From assembly GCA_001839685.1 (NCBI GenBank), contig MLAK01000976.1:1-41990 (forward strand): DNA of 41,990 nt, given 5' to 3'. The DNA is from Tritrichomonas foetus (lineage: Eukaryota > Parabasalia > Tritrichomonadida > Tritrichomonadidae). Below, piece by piece: positions 12,701-20,968 of the stretch. Position 1 is the first letter of the stretch, and every line of letters starts with the position of its first letter. The notes under the pieces were generated by a model. The model had not been told where the DNA came from. It worked only from the letters and a program-made list of their open reading frames with translations, and did no database searches. The position numbers and the translations under genes are program-made.

Positions 12701-15054
12701 GTATTAATATTCATCCTAATCGAAAAGAAGATTTGAATTCTATTATTAATTATAATAATCTCGCTTATAATATTAATTCTGAAAATGATATTAATTACAT
12801 CAATCTAAATCATGCACAGAATGATAAAAATGCGGTTAATTATTTTGTTTCGCTGATAAAATTACGATCTGTTTCTTTGAATTTATCATTGCCATCAACC
12901 AAAGACTTGTTTGAAAATCTCGTTTCAAATAAATCCGAAGGGATTCCGATTATTCTTCCATTTTTTCAAGATATTTCTGCACAAAGAAGTTTTACTTCAT
13001 TTCTTTCACCTGCTTTCATTCCATTTTTCATTCGTGCCGCACTTTGGCATGAAGTTCATTTATCTTTGAAAATCATTCAACGTTCAGAAAATGAGAACTT
13101 GAATGATCTTTTGGCAATATCAACCAGTATTTGGTTAAATGCACTTGATAAGAAAATGATGATGACTTCTACCTTTTCATGGAGACTTGCAAATCTTGTA
13201 AAGTTCGATCAAACTAACATGCATACTCAAGTTGCCATAAATCGAAATCGTACGTTTTTAGCATCACTTCTCGCAGCATCTGGTGATACAAAACGTGCAC
13301 TTGAACAAATGAAATTAATGACACAAGGTGATTTTTGTCCTATTAATGTTACCAAATATAATTTATCCAGAATTATTTCTTTTCTTGGTAACAATCTCAA
13401 CTTTTTCGTTCAACTTCGCTATAAAACTTTTCTTGAACTTCATGATTTTGCAGAAGCTTTTACAATTTATAATTCACATTATCAACAAGACTCTGCAAGC
13501 TGGATTTTACTAATAACACAACTAATAGATGCTGGCCAGACTTATATTTCATCTGAAGATTCATTTAAACGATTAATTATTGAAATTACGAAATCCTCAG
13601 GAAATACTATCAATATCCTACTTGCAATTTTGGTTATTTTCATTAGAAATAATCATCATTTATCTACTTTGTTAACAAGCCAAATTTTAAAGCAAATGGT
13701 TGAAGAATATAAAAGAATTGTTATTACACGATGGCTCCCACAAATTCTTCCTTATTTACATCCATTGCCTACTGATTTTTTGAATACATTATTTAGGTTA
13801 CATCCAATCCTATTTTTTCTAACCCTTAGAAATATGGGCAAAGACTTCAATGGCCAAGAAGAAATTATAAAAATGATGCGTTCACAAAAATACATTCCAG
13901 AATTTGAAATGGCCTTTATGTGGCTACAAAAAGCACATCATGACATTGAAAAATTCAGAGAAAATTCAATAAGGCATCAAAAATTCCTTGAAGCAATTCA
14001 AAATCCAGCAACTGAAGAAGAAAGAGATGCATGTGTTCAAAATCCACCATTTTTCAAAACAGATATAAAATGCACAGATTATTCATCTTTAAATGGATTT
14101 CGATTTCCTGGTGAAGATTCACAAAATGTTATTTCAATTACCATTGATGCACCAGGAACAAGAGAAGCGAGACTTATTTTCATTAATGTTCGTGGAGAAA
14201 AACAAACATTTTCGATTGTTTCTCCAAGATTCTTCCCATTGAATCAACGAGAATTAATTTTCATGAATTTTCTAACCGAACTTTCACGAAATGATCAAAC
14301 TTCCCGAATGAGAACGGAATTTTTGAGTTATCCTGATTGTTTTCGAATTAATTCTGAACTTATACTTGTTTCTTCCACTTTTACATCATTATATGAACTT
14401 GGAATAAACAATGGATTGATTCATTCAATCAAGCGAAAAGCTGTTGAAAAAGGCGAAGAAATTTCTCCTTATGGATTTTGTGTTAGAAATGAAAAAACTG
14501 AAGATTTTCCTAAAAATTTATTATTTAACTGGCTATTTAACTGTGATTTGATAACACAAAAAAGTGATTTTTTGTATTCAAGACAAAGTTTGGCCAGTTA
14601 TTTTGGTGCTTTTTCTTATTTACATTTTCTCTTTCAACCAAGGCATTCAATGTATCCACATCTGATGTTTTTTGGTGATCGATTGAAACTTTGTTTCCCG
14701 AATTTCTTTTATTTTATTGATAAGAAATATTCTGTCCATCTACCACAAACTGACCAAATTTGTGGAATCTTTCCAAATTTTGTTCTACGTGGCTCTGCAG
14801 CAACAAGTTGGCACTGTGTGGCACAAATGATTTTGAATAATTTTAGATCTGTCAAAATATTTTTAAGAGCAATAACAAATCAAGAAAGTGAAATGAAAAA
14901 TATTATGTATATGCGATTTGAAAAACTAGCAAACCAAATAAATACAGATACAGACAAATGCGATACATCCTATCCATTTCAATTATTTGACCATTTGATT
15001 AATGTATCAAATAATGCTATCAAAAGTCAAATATGGGGAATTTCATGGATTTAA
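6736..15054 (+). CDS. TRRAP/Tra1-like PIKK pseudokinase
   Basis: A 2772-residue, intron-free gene. Tra1/TRRAP is the activator-binding scaffold of the SAGA and NuA4 histone acetyltransferase complexes in the nucleus. Residues 1 to about 1750 are helical HEAT-type solenoid, and about 1800-2400 is FAT-like. The PI3K-like lobe starts near 2430 with an 'RGEKQTFSIV' strand and 'NQRELIFMNFLTELSR', matching TRRAP's RGxDG...RREERxLQLxRxLN region. The catalytic-loop position reads 'LHFLFQPRHSMYPHLMF' instead of DRHxxN. The DFG position is replaced by 'GIFPNFVLRGSAATSW', as in TRRAP's LTPN segment. Kinase chemistry is therefore absent, the defining trait of TRRAP among PIKKs. The C-terminus 'SQIWGISWI' fits FATC, which ends in '..HPWL' in TRRAP. 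At 2772 residues it is about 1000 shorter than yeast or human homologues. ATG 6736 begins the open frame. It is not mTOR, ATM or DNA-PK, which keep the catalytic residues. Confidence 0.8.
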   Translation: MYEVRNKFLNLFGNDTFPDINDQALDVLDDYLLLGKDSDLKNDAPIYVQFITMNLTLFLRSSSLNEENLKYQYRLLKQLRFFRPIALTKIFSEELEALSFEYLSGYVGIQQKLIFVFLVDHFSSSPLASPEKFYQFMTFNINYLATAAVDLSKINTELLLLILHNFCSLISISNPQIKNRSYEVVKNLVSMCVGILRFKETTMQMTNYPSIVSKSFRVSSQILRIFPNTNSDPILYNSIFECVNLIPDQVNFFNIYSNFLLLCCSFTDCQIQNFSPEDAFIRHTISQVFDLILYYGQLPLVKSKKSYYYFSTLRNWIQKRKAAPIDIFKYITKLWYIISNYRCDARIIAIASDIAVLLLMPTELIKSPILYIDLFEQLVASLEITKIDCEAMENDFSPENWIESNIQLFRIIKTLLSIEITEKSVLTLLVPPYIRLFDHFAYLLQLFTFQENSPEPIKKMIKDQKMKLYKIFALFAELLISMNPNFFELLLSQNLLKLLPRTQQSVNHRYFFKCLLQNLQNSLPFFIVFFRTISDNFNELFEPKAQSPLLELILFVFNSMIVDKSIAEITTNERQNELLNKEFYRFVLLSISSKSALLYELMFSILVRFVQSQDDKKLNHFREKMRTTIIPFHSIFHYVVQDESIEILTALLALFIFPFLNIPKDYLDRWFQLFLPAFESPNHITTAMPTLCNSKNLSHLFSNLSEKTQIRLVTALTNSLSKMSLKEINYHRLILSKIPDIASGLTLKNKVTVHEYTVEIDGCKLNPEVIFNAIKKLPEPTDNDFYIIQCSFVQLCESLTSFESCNDKLISSMAEFLSQKKTDKLDGLYLQLKPPATYCALFYQQKYLKNITMNSSLIDSYFDLSQIQEFSLILCQLCEKLSTASVAVQLFPFLIDRLGDCSILLKINSSLIIASQFCYRDVVNIIENHILPLQLQPSTINELCNQYSSSTMKQNKFMRKVAFRFINIFENRFQIVAKIHNNRPTVLQQLPELLAKKYPTHCLEFIFLKPLIDLTNFGTCLEKLFSILKNLQMPQFSEEEVKLLTMNGGENLHFSIAKFIFKFLSKFLICMPQHQLNDTVWNTLFILISDDKYSSLTNYLFKKLNKVDQYYSLNTESALFQHYYTTALQTLTEAHLQIILFLLNNKLNPYLVTQWFLAVIAKVSATLQTDDKIQKKLDLIFKIACKIKNMQIAQRVFELIANCETDQSLTIPFEMIIEAFTQEFFEIVKNMFSDKFMFITFNITLKFLLCKNAQKFRELIFAEISNNIPNIIEYIGKNLKNNIRYIVTHSFLCLSKLVDVNERSYQSLEMARIALVILSKTDQKLVFLQPSLYYCVLKLVTSDSMIEQINADDKLFQFYTKLVINLFFNSPISFHFPATFPRMLKMLKKMNQNKRNQFYYLLENSKFSFPMKYNLLRDKFIEFPENKSIRINFSSFPTNHKIYVKFLLHYSAISVATSPLIEIEDLMDSPLYLTNALAQAIAIRKGMIVSSKLSTNHILKIMRILNSDLTQNLTHNIDFIPYTSHEAFGIFEFIAKEDENPINFQNIEFAGFVLLMMASILQKMENNLSNQQEKRIDPHFIYFLPKVTNKFVDVPGIQNRAFDLMLKVITLILKTDSVQFVRLLPSTLEAFSPKIDYNSIDSFIVQNLRLSFSKCESSGMMRFMLQIMPFIAPVFFDKTTTFSDSSTLIKSYVNEFFSHMLQFFPNTAQNDIKKLISKAVESANKYGGIMALNQFTKVVYEKYSNQVSAITKPLQSPFATVSKWIYELSEEKSIFEFVSNLLEATKPNDIQTFIIEMRNLQQPIHHKVAEFIENMIKKDFSNHAKLCKAKFPVLSLFIDIDASNECDLWAFDWHSFSYENHIRVFLRMFLPNPLKGIVFYLTIDETKLLVFRIMQTKSFHRFVQYYLVMFPKSSLAECFSISFSFASLWPLPKRSVAKNITYLEQYNLCDEALGLLKDWDKSFIEPATFHQISNFTSAKHYYERIMSQSINIHPNRKEDLNSIINYNNLAYNINSENDINYINLNHAQNDKNAVNYFVSLIKLRSVSLNLSLPSTKDLFENLVSNKSEGIPIILPFFQDISAQRSFTSFLSPAFIPFFIRAALWHEVHLSLKIIQRSENENLNDLLAISTSIWLNALDKKMMMTSTFSWRLANLVKFDQTNMHTQVAINRNRTFLASLLAASGDTKRALEQMKLMTQGDFCPINVTKYNLSRIISFLGNNLNFFVQLRYKTFLELHDFAEAFTIYNSHYQQDSASWILLITQLIDAGQTYISSEDSFKRLIIEITKSSGNTINILLAILVIFIRNNHHLSTLLTSQILKQMVEEYKRIVITRWLPQILPYLHPLPTDFLNTLFRLHPILFFLTLRNMGKDFNGQEEIIKMMRSQKYIPEFEMAFMWLQKAHHDIEKFRENSIRHQKFLEAIQNPATEEERDACVQNPPFFKTDIKCTDYSSLNGFRFPGEDSQNVISITIDAPGTREARLIFINVRGEKQTFSIVSPRFFPLNQRELIFMNFLTELSRNDQTSRMRTEFLSYPDCFRINSELILVSSTFTSLYELGINNGLIHSIKRKAVEKGEEISPYGFCVRNEKTEDFPKNLLFNWLFNCDLITQKSDFLYSRQSLASYFGAFSYLHFLFQPRHSMYPHLMFFGDRLKLCFPNFFYFIDKKYSVHLPQTDQICGIFPNFVLRGSAATSWHCVAQMILNNFRSVKIFLRAITNQESEMKNIMYMRFEKLANQINTDTDKCDTSYPFQLFDHLINVSNNAIKSQIWGISWI

Positions 15055-16302
15055 GTATTGCATTCTGATTTTTATATTATAACTTGTTTTTAATAAAATA
15101 TATGTTGTTTCGTTAATTTTAACATTTTTCTTTTTTCGTTCCCTGATTTTGTAACAATATTTTTACAAAGTTTTTTTGTGGAAAAATTTATGATATTCTT
15201 TCGATGTATTTATATTAAACATCAGATAACTAGATTATGCTATAAATAAAATGATCAAATAAACTTCTCAGAGAAAATAGTGTGAATATCAAATCATTTT
15301 TCAGTGATCCTATTTTATGGAATATATAGATAGTTAAGATAATGTATTACATCTGACAGAAATATTATTATATTTTGTTTAATAAGTGAAGCCCAATATG
15401 ATTTTTTTATAACATCACATTGGTGAAGTTATTTGAACATTCAAAATTTATGCTAATATCTTGTTTTATATACTCTAAGTATAATATTTATAATACCAGA
15501 AATATATTTATTTTATACCAATATCTAATTGGAAAATAAACTAGTAATCATTATCAACATTTGTTTATGAATTAAAAACAAAATAAATAATCTCTATTGT
15601 GCGGAAAAAATGATGGCAAATTATTTTGAATAGAGCGGTATGTTGAATTTTCCAGCAGGCTTCATGCTCTAAAGTTATATAAGTCATTTCAATATAAACC
15701 AATATATATGTTTAAACATAGAACATACTGGGAATAACAAGAAATACCATTTCTAAGGTTGAGCAAGAGCAGTGATATTTCGAATTTCACAATTTTACAT
15801 AAATTTAGAATTCCACGTGAAGATTTTTTGGTTGCAATACATCATGCAGTATTTACTGGACACATTAATAAGAGTACTGATGTGTTAATCATCTTTCATT
15901 ATTAAGCTAATCAAAAGATATCAAGCGATGAAAAAAATATATTTTAATGTGAAGTCGTGTTATTTCATTGTTATTGATTCAAATAAAATTATTTTTAATT
16001 TTTCGATTTATTTGATAATATTCACTTCATTGAATGTTTATTGTTTATCTTCCTCAATCGCTGTCAGATTGGAGTTATTGCCATCACAGTCTTGAACTTA
16101 ACATTTGTATATTACATAAAACTATTTTATAGTAATAATATAATTCTGAGAACTATCAAACAGCGATGTATACTCAGAGAGAGTATGATAGGAATTATCT
16201 AATGTGAATTGTTAAATAATCTAATTTGAATTGTTATATGGCCATTGTAACTTTTTGTGAATGGATGACCAAATACCATCTGAATAGTTAGTTCCATCAT
16301 TA
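15055..16302. other. Spacer, no gene seen
   Basis: A 1.25-kb AT-rich stretch between two + strand genes. No frame of coding character, RNA gene or repeat was recognised. Confidence 0.5.
16297..16302 (+). promoter_or_regulatory. Possible Initiator (TCATTA) next to the start of the 8-TM gene
   Basis: TCATTA fits TCA(+1)Y(T/A). Its A is 4 bases before the ATG, which would give an extremely short leader, not rare in trichomonads. It could be chance, since the motif is only five bases. Confidence 0.3.
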
Positions 16303-17673
16303 ATGATTGATAATTTGCGGCAAGAGAAAGACATCGATATCGCCGAACTCACAGTCATTCAAACAAATCCAGAAAATTTCTTTTGTGAAACCGCTTCAAA
16401 TAATCAATTCTATCTATCAATAATTCTATTTTTTTGTTTTTTGCTTGGCCACGTCATTGTTTCGATTTTCGCGCCACCGATCATTTCTCATCACAGTCAA
16501 ATCTACAGTAATACCGCTCATAATGGAAATTCAACGGTCGATATCGATATCAAATTATCCAATCTCCAAAATTTCCACAGATTTGTTGGAGTCAATGGCT
16601 CCTTCTATCGTTCAGATAAACACCTGCCGAGTTTCGACTATCCAGTTACGGTTTCAACGCGTGTTAATTATTTGAATAATTATTCGATTGAAGATTTTGA
16701 CAGTTTATTAAAAAAGTCATATATAATTCATTTTGATCAAAACTCAATTCTCTCTTCAAGTTTTCCAGTTTTGTTTCATCCAATCAATAATTTCAATTCT
16801 GTTCAAGCCAAAATCACAATTGATGCAGATTTAAGTAAAATCAAAGACTTTAACTTTTGTTGGATATATGGAAATCCAACTGGAGTTACTACATCACGAA
16901 TTGTCCGTTTTATTATGTCTTTTCTTGTTTTTTATTTTTTGATGGCTTTTTTATATCAAATTAATTTTGAATCTGATAAATTTATCAAAATATCATGTAT
17001 TTTTGTCGGTTTTTCTGCTGTTTTCTCTGTTAATCCAATAGCTATTCTCCTTCCTGAATCAATCAGTGCTATGATTACTGATTCGTTAATGCTTTCAGTT
17101 TTTATTTGCTCATTTCGACTCTTTTTATTCATTCAATTGGATCTCATTCGCACAAATAAACCTCAACCAACAACTTTTTATCTAGCTGGTATTGTTTTCC
17201 TGTTTTCTATATATGCCTTAATTGATGTAGTTGCTGGATTTGATCGTTTTCATTTAATTAATTTGTTATATACTTCTTTGCAGACAACTTTGGATTCTGA
17301 AAAGGTTTTAATGTGTGCTGATTTTATATATTGTGTTGCTGTAACTGTTTTAAATTATTTTGCATTTAAACAGACAGATGGACAATCTCATCGAAGACTC
17401 ATCTTCTTGAGTATTGTTACTGGAGTAACAGTTTTTGCAACAATATTTTCACATATTTTTTCACAGGTGTTTAAAGAAATATTGGATACAATTATTCCTT
17501 TGAACATTTTTATATCTTTTCATACCACATCAACCGCATTCATAATATTCTTGATGCAGGGATCTACTAAAGAGTATCAAGATATTGAAGACGTCCCACA
17601 CGATTTGGATGTAGATGACCAAGTCGGTGATTTCGAACTCCTGAATGAAGATGATCAAATGGAAGCTATTTAA
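16303..17673 (+). CDS. Eight-span membrane protein, Wntless/TMEM181-like layout
   Basis: A 456-residue membrane protein. A short cytosolic N-terminus is followed by TM1 (about 36-58), then a lumenal or extracellular domain of about 140 residues (60-198) with several N-glycosylation sequons (for example NGS, NYS) and beta-strand character. A block of seven membrane spans follows (about 199-220, 227-249, 258-280, 290-312, 335-356, 365-388, 397-418), then an acidic cytosolic tail (419-456). One span, a GOLD-like ectodomain and then 7TM is the layout of Wntless (Wnt sorting receptor) and TMEM181. 'SVNPIAILLPE' followed by a long helix sits where those families carry an (N)DP motif between spans. 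I do not recognise a strict signature, so the family is tentative. The ATG at 16303 is the first in the frame. A role as a cargo or sorting receptor is inference. Confidence 0.6.
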   Translation: MIDNLRQEKDIDIAELTVIQTNPENFFCETASNNQFYLSIILFFCFLLGHVIVSIFAPPIISHHSQIYSNTAHNGNSTVDIDIKLSNLQNFHRFVGVNGSFYRSDKHLPSFDYPVTVSTRVNYLNNYSIEDFDSLLKKSYIIHFDQNSILSSSFPVLFHPINNFNSVQAKITIDADLSKIKDFNFCWIYGNPTGVTTSRIVRFIMSFLVFYFLMAFLYQINFESDKFIKISCIFVGFSAVFSVNPIAILLPESISAMITDSLMLSVFICSFRLFLFIQLDLIRTNKPQPTTFYLAGIVFLFSIYALIDVVAGFDRFHLINLLYTSLQTTLDSEKVLMCADFIYCVAVTVLNYFAFKQTDGQSHRRLIFLSIVTGVTVFATIFSHIFSQVFKEILDTIIPLNIFISFHTTSTAFIIFLMQGSTKEYQDIEDVPHDLDVDDQVGDFELLNEDDQMEAI

Positions 17674-18670
17674 TTGGGGAATGATGAAATTGAACAAGAA
17701 AAACTATAGATTTGTTGATATCAATAAACTTTTATGTATATTAATTCTTTGAATTTCTTAGATTTTAAAGAAATTATAGTGAAAAGAATCAACACAAAAA
17801 AATCCTAATTAGATTATATGTGTAATATAACAGAGTTTATTTATACATATGTAAAATCGGATTCTAATTTTCACAATATGGAAGTTGTACTCTATTGATT
17901 CCTTTGAAATAACTTTTAGAATAATTAATTAGAAATATATAATTTAATATGTAAAATGTGTAAGCATACATCTAAAAATCCATTTTCCCTTGAACTTGTT
18001 TCAAGTATTTCCTGATTTTTCTATTTCCAATACTTTTGATAACTTAATAATTTCCTCCAACATTTTGATTATGATATAATATTCATTATTTTCTTAGTTA
18101 AGTTTCATCATTTTCCCAGCAATCTCAAATTTTATTAATATTTTTTCGATATTTTCAAGAATATATTGATTTCCAAGAAGTGACCATTTTTTTTTATAGT
18201 TAATATAGATGTTAATTTTAAATATAAAATCATTTTGATAATTATATTCAGACATATATTCTGGGAGCATATGGCAGGATATAGAATTCAAATTTTGAAC
18301 CATTATTAAGAAGAAAAAAAGGCTTGATCTTTTTTCAAATCATTCATGTCCATGATGTTTGCGAGTTCCTCATCTATTTTACATGACTCATGATGTAGTA
18401 CTAGTAGAGGAGCATGTTTTCAAAATAGTAATTATATTAATTTTAAATGAGCAAAGCTTTCTGATATACTTGAGTAAAAATACATCAATGAGGTGTTGTT
18501 CTTATGATCAAGATTAATAGAATAATAATATCTAGTTTCCCATTCATATAAAAGAGATAATTTTTAGTTGCTACACTTTTTTTTTAAAAAAAAGAAAGAA
18601 AAATATATAGAAAAGTTATGTATATTTATAAAAACATTAAGGAAATATGAAAAATAAATAGATATATTTC
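17674..18670. other. Spacer between convergent genes
   Basis: About 1 kb, AT-rich, between the 3' ends of the 8-TM gene (+) and the RING gene (-). A 69-codon frame on the minus strand (18094-18303) has composition no different from the spacer, and I do not count it as a gene. Confidence 0.45.
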
Positions 18671-20677
18671 TTAAGAATGCTTCTTTCTTTCTGATGGAAT
18701 AAACAGGAATGGCTGAATGTGTTCTTTTGTATATTTAGTTCCACAAATTGGACAGCTTCCTTCTTTTGATCCTTCACCCGATTCAAGGCACTGTTTACAG
18801 AATGCGTGACAGCATGATTTTTTATTAATTATTGCTTCACACAAGTTTTCTTTACAAGCAGGACAAGTAATGCCTTCTTTAAATTCTCTCAGTTGATTAG
18901 TTCTTTGTAGATTAGCGTCTTGATAAATTATATAAATATCATTTAATTGAATTTGATTAAATAATTGTTCTTTCTTTTCTTCGACCTCTTCCATAAGTTG
19001 GATTTTTTCATTATTGATTTCAGACAATTCTCTTTCCATTTTTTCGATTTCCATTTCTAATTCCTTGATTTCTTCTTCATTTATATCAGTTTCAGATTGG
19101 TTTTGTAGAATATTTCTCTCATTAATGATAAATTGAATTTCATCAAGTGCTTCATTTGCTTTCGAACACCATTTATCAATTGCTTCCTTTTGGAAATTTT
19201 TATAAACTTCATCAAGAGCATCACCATAGGAATTTAAAACTTCAACTTCACGTTTAAACAAGTATAATTTGGTATCATGTGCTTGAACTTCGGCAACAAG
19301 GTTGAAGAGCATTTTTTGAACTTTTGCATCATCTGTTCTTTCATCTGCACATTCTTTACAAAGATCCAATAGAATCTTTTGCATTTCTCTTAAAGGAACC
19401 AAAACTGACAAAAGTTCGTTGTTGACTTCTTCTGAAGCAGAAGAACCACTTTCATTTGGTGGTTGTTCTAAAATAGCTGTTAAATCGGAATCGAGTTTTG
19501 TTACATCTTCAATACTTTTGAATATCTGCTCGAGTTTTTGGTCATTCAGTAAAAGGTCATGGTAAGGACTTATTTCATTTAATCCCTCCTTCATTTGTTT
19601 ATGTTTTTCAGCGATTCGCTTTTTGAATTGTTCTTGGATCTCCTCTGCAGCTTTTTTGGTTTCTTGACACTTTTGGAAAAGTGAAGAGAAATGATTAAAG
19701 TTTTCTTCAATGATTCCTTCACATTCATCAATTTGAGGTTGTGCTGACAAAAACTTATCAACAGCCATTCTCAAAAACGCTGAATTTCCAATCGTTGATG
19801 AATAAAACGGAGAGTTAAAAATGGCCTGAGGATCTAAATCAAGAGCACTCGTATAGCGTGGGAGAATGATAGATTTCTGAAGATTTTTGGTCTCTTCTTT
19901 CAAATTATTAACAATATTGAGGTGATGTAAAAGTCGGCCAAATAAAATTCGATTTTGAGAAAGTTCGTCATTTGAATCCATATTTGGCTTAATAAATTCC
20001 CGAATCCATTCTTCAATTTTTGTTGGATTTTGTTCATCATTGTCTGAATCGTCCTGCCCAAAGTCAAATTCAACTGTAGGGGGTTGCGTTTGTTCTCTGA
20101 TTTGAGTATTTTTGATTTGCGAGTCGATCGATGATGTCAATCGATTTAAGTAATCGTAAACTTTATGCGGTCTCTGGAGGGGGTCGAGCCTCATTCTTCC
20201 GTCGTATCCTTGTAAGTCGTTAGCGCTGGTTTGAATGATGCTATGGAGATATCGAATATGATCGGCGGCATGTTTGATATCACTTTCTGTTGGATGAAAA
20301 ACCGAAAATTTGACACCTTTGCATCGCTCAATGAAGTCGTAGAATGCGTTGAATTCAACGGCCCCAAAAAGGCAGTCGATATACATGATATCAAACGCAA
20401 CCATTTCAGTTGTCTGAAGCAGTCTGAAGAATTCGTTAAATAGAAATTCGCTGTGATTTCGACTCTTTTCAATTTCCATTTCCACGTTTTTGGTGCGATT
20501 AATGAGCTTTTGAATATGAGAATAATAATTCACTGGTTCTTCAAAAACAGGCAAAATAGCTTCATCATTATTATGATTTGCTGAATACAAATCACTAATA
20601 GGAAGGGGATTAGACCGAGAGGGATAGTGATTTGAAGGGTTGCTCATGGATGTGTCACTTTTTGGAGTGAACATCAT
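18671..20677 (-). CDS. Coiled-coil RING-finger protein, Bre1-like E3 ubiquitin ligase candidate
   Basis: A 668-residue protein with a C-terminal RING (605-645): Cys605/Cys608, then 'CCHAFCKQC' supplying Cys622, His624, Cys627 and Cys630, then Cys642/Cys645 in 'CPIC'. It is preceded by a long coiled coil (about 535-604, E/K/M-rich heptads), and most of residues 240-530 is also helical. An acidic patch (DFGQDDSDNDE) lies near 205. A large coiled-coil protein ending in a C3HC4 RING followed by a short '..F' tail is the layout of Bre1/RNF20/RNF40, the histone H2B ubiquitin ligase. The spacing here fits, but other coiled-coil RING ligases (for example TRIM-like, without B-box) cannot be excluded. 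The gene starts with two consecutive ATGs (20677, 20674). It is transcribed in the same direction as the phosphatase gene 291 bases upstream. Confidence 0.8.
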   Translation of the reverse strand: MMFTPKSDTSMSNPSNHYPSRSNPLPISDLYSANHNNDEAILPVFEEPVNYYSHIQKLINRTKNVEMEIEKSRNHSEFLFNEFFRLLQTTEMVAFDIMYIDCLFGAVEFNAFYDFIERCKGVKFSVFHPTESDIKHAADHIRYLHSIIQTSANDLQGYDGRMRLDPLQRPHKVYDYLNRLTSSIDSQIKNTQIREQTQPPTVEFDFGQDDSDNDEQNPTKIEEWIREFIKPNMDSNDELSQNRILFGRLLHHLNIVNNLKEETKNLQKSIILPRYTSALDLDPQAIFNSPFYSSTIGNSAFLRMAVDKFLSAQPQIDECEGIIEENFNHFSSLFQKCQETKKAAEEIQEQFKKRIAEKHKQMKEGLNEISPYHDLLLNDQKLEQIFKSIEDVTKLDSDLTAILEQPPNESGSSASEEVNNELLSVLVPLREMQKILLDLCKECADERTDDAKVQKMLFNLVAEVQAHDTKLYLFKREVEVLNSYGDALDEVYKNFQKEAIDKWCSKANEALDEIQFIINERNILQNQSETDINEEEIKELEMEIEKMERELSEINNEKIQLMEEVEEKKEQLFNQIQLNDIYIIYQDANLQRTNQLREFKEGITCPACKENLCEAIINKKSCCHAFCKQCLESGEGSKEGSCPICGTKYTKEHIQPFLFIPSERKKHS

Positions 20678-20968
20678 GATATTTGACCTCCATCTATCAA
20701 ATTTTCGCCTATAAATATAACCTTTTATTTGACCTTTAGCTATAATATTCTAACCACTTTTTATTAATTCATGATTATTCTTTCATCATAACAAAACATG
20801 AATGAATATTTCTCAAAATGCTCACAATTAATATATGAAAATTGTTTCTTTTCATTCTTTTGTTTTTCACCTCAATTTGAAAATGGTTTGTAAATATTGA
20901 ATTAACGACTAAATAACTTTTTACGAATAAAATCAAATAAAAGAAAAAAAAAAATAACACAGAAGAAA

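Noticed and set aside
18094..18303. 69-codon minus-strand frame in the spacer
   Set aside because: Ile/Asn/Lys/Tyr-rich as expected from AT-rich DNA; no motif, signal or neighbour supports it.
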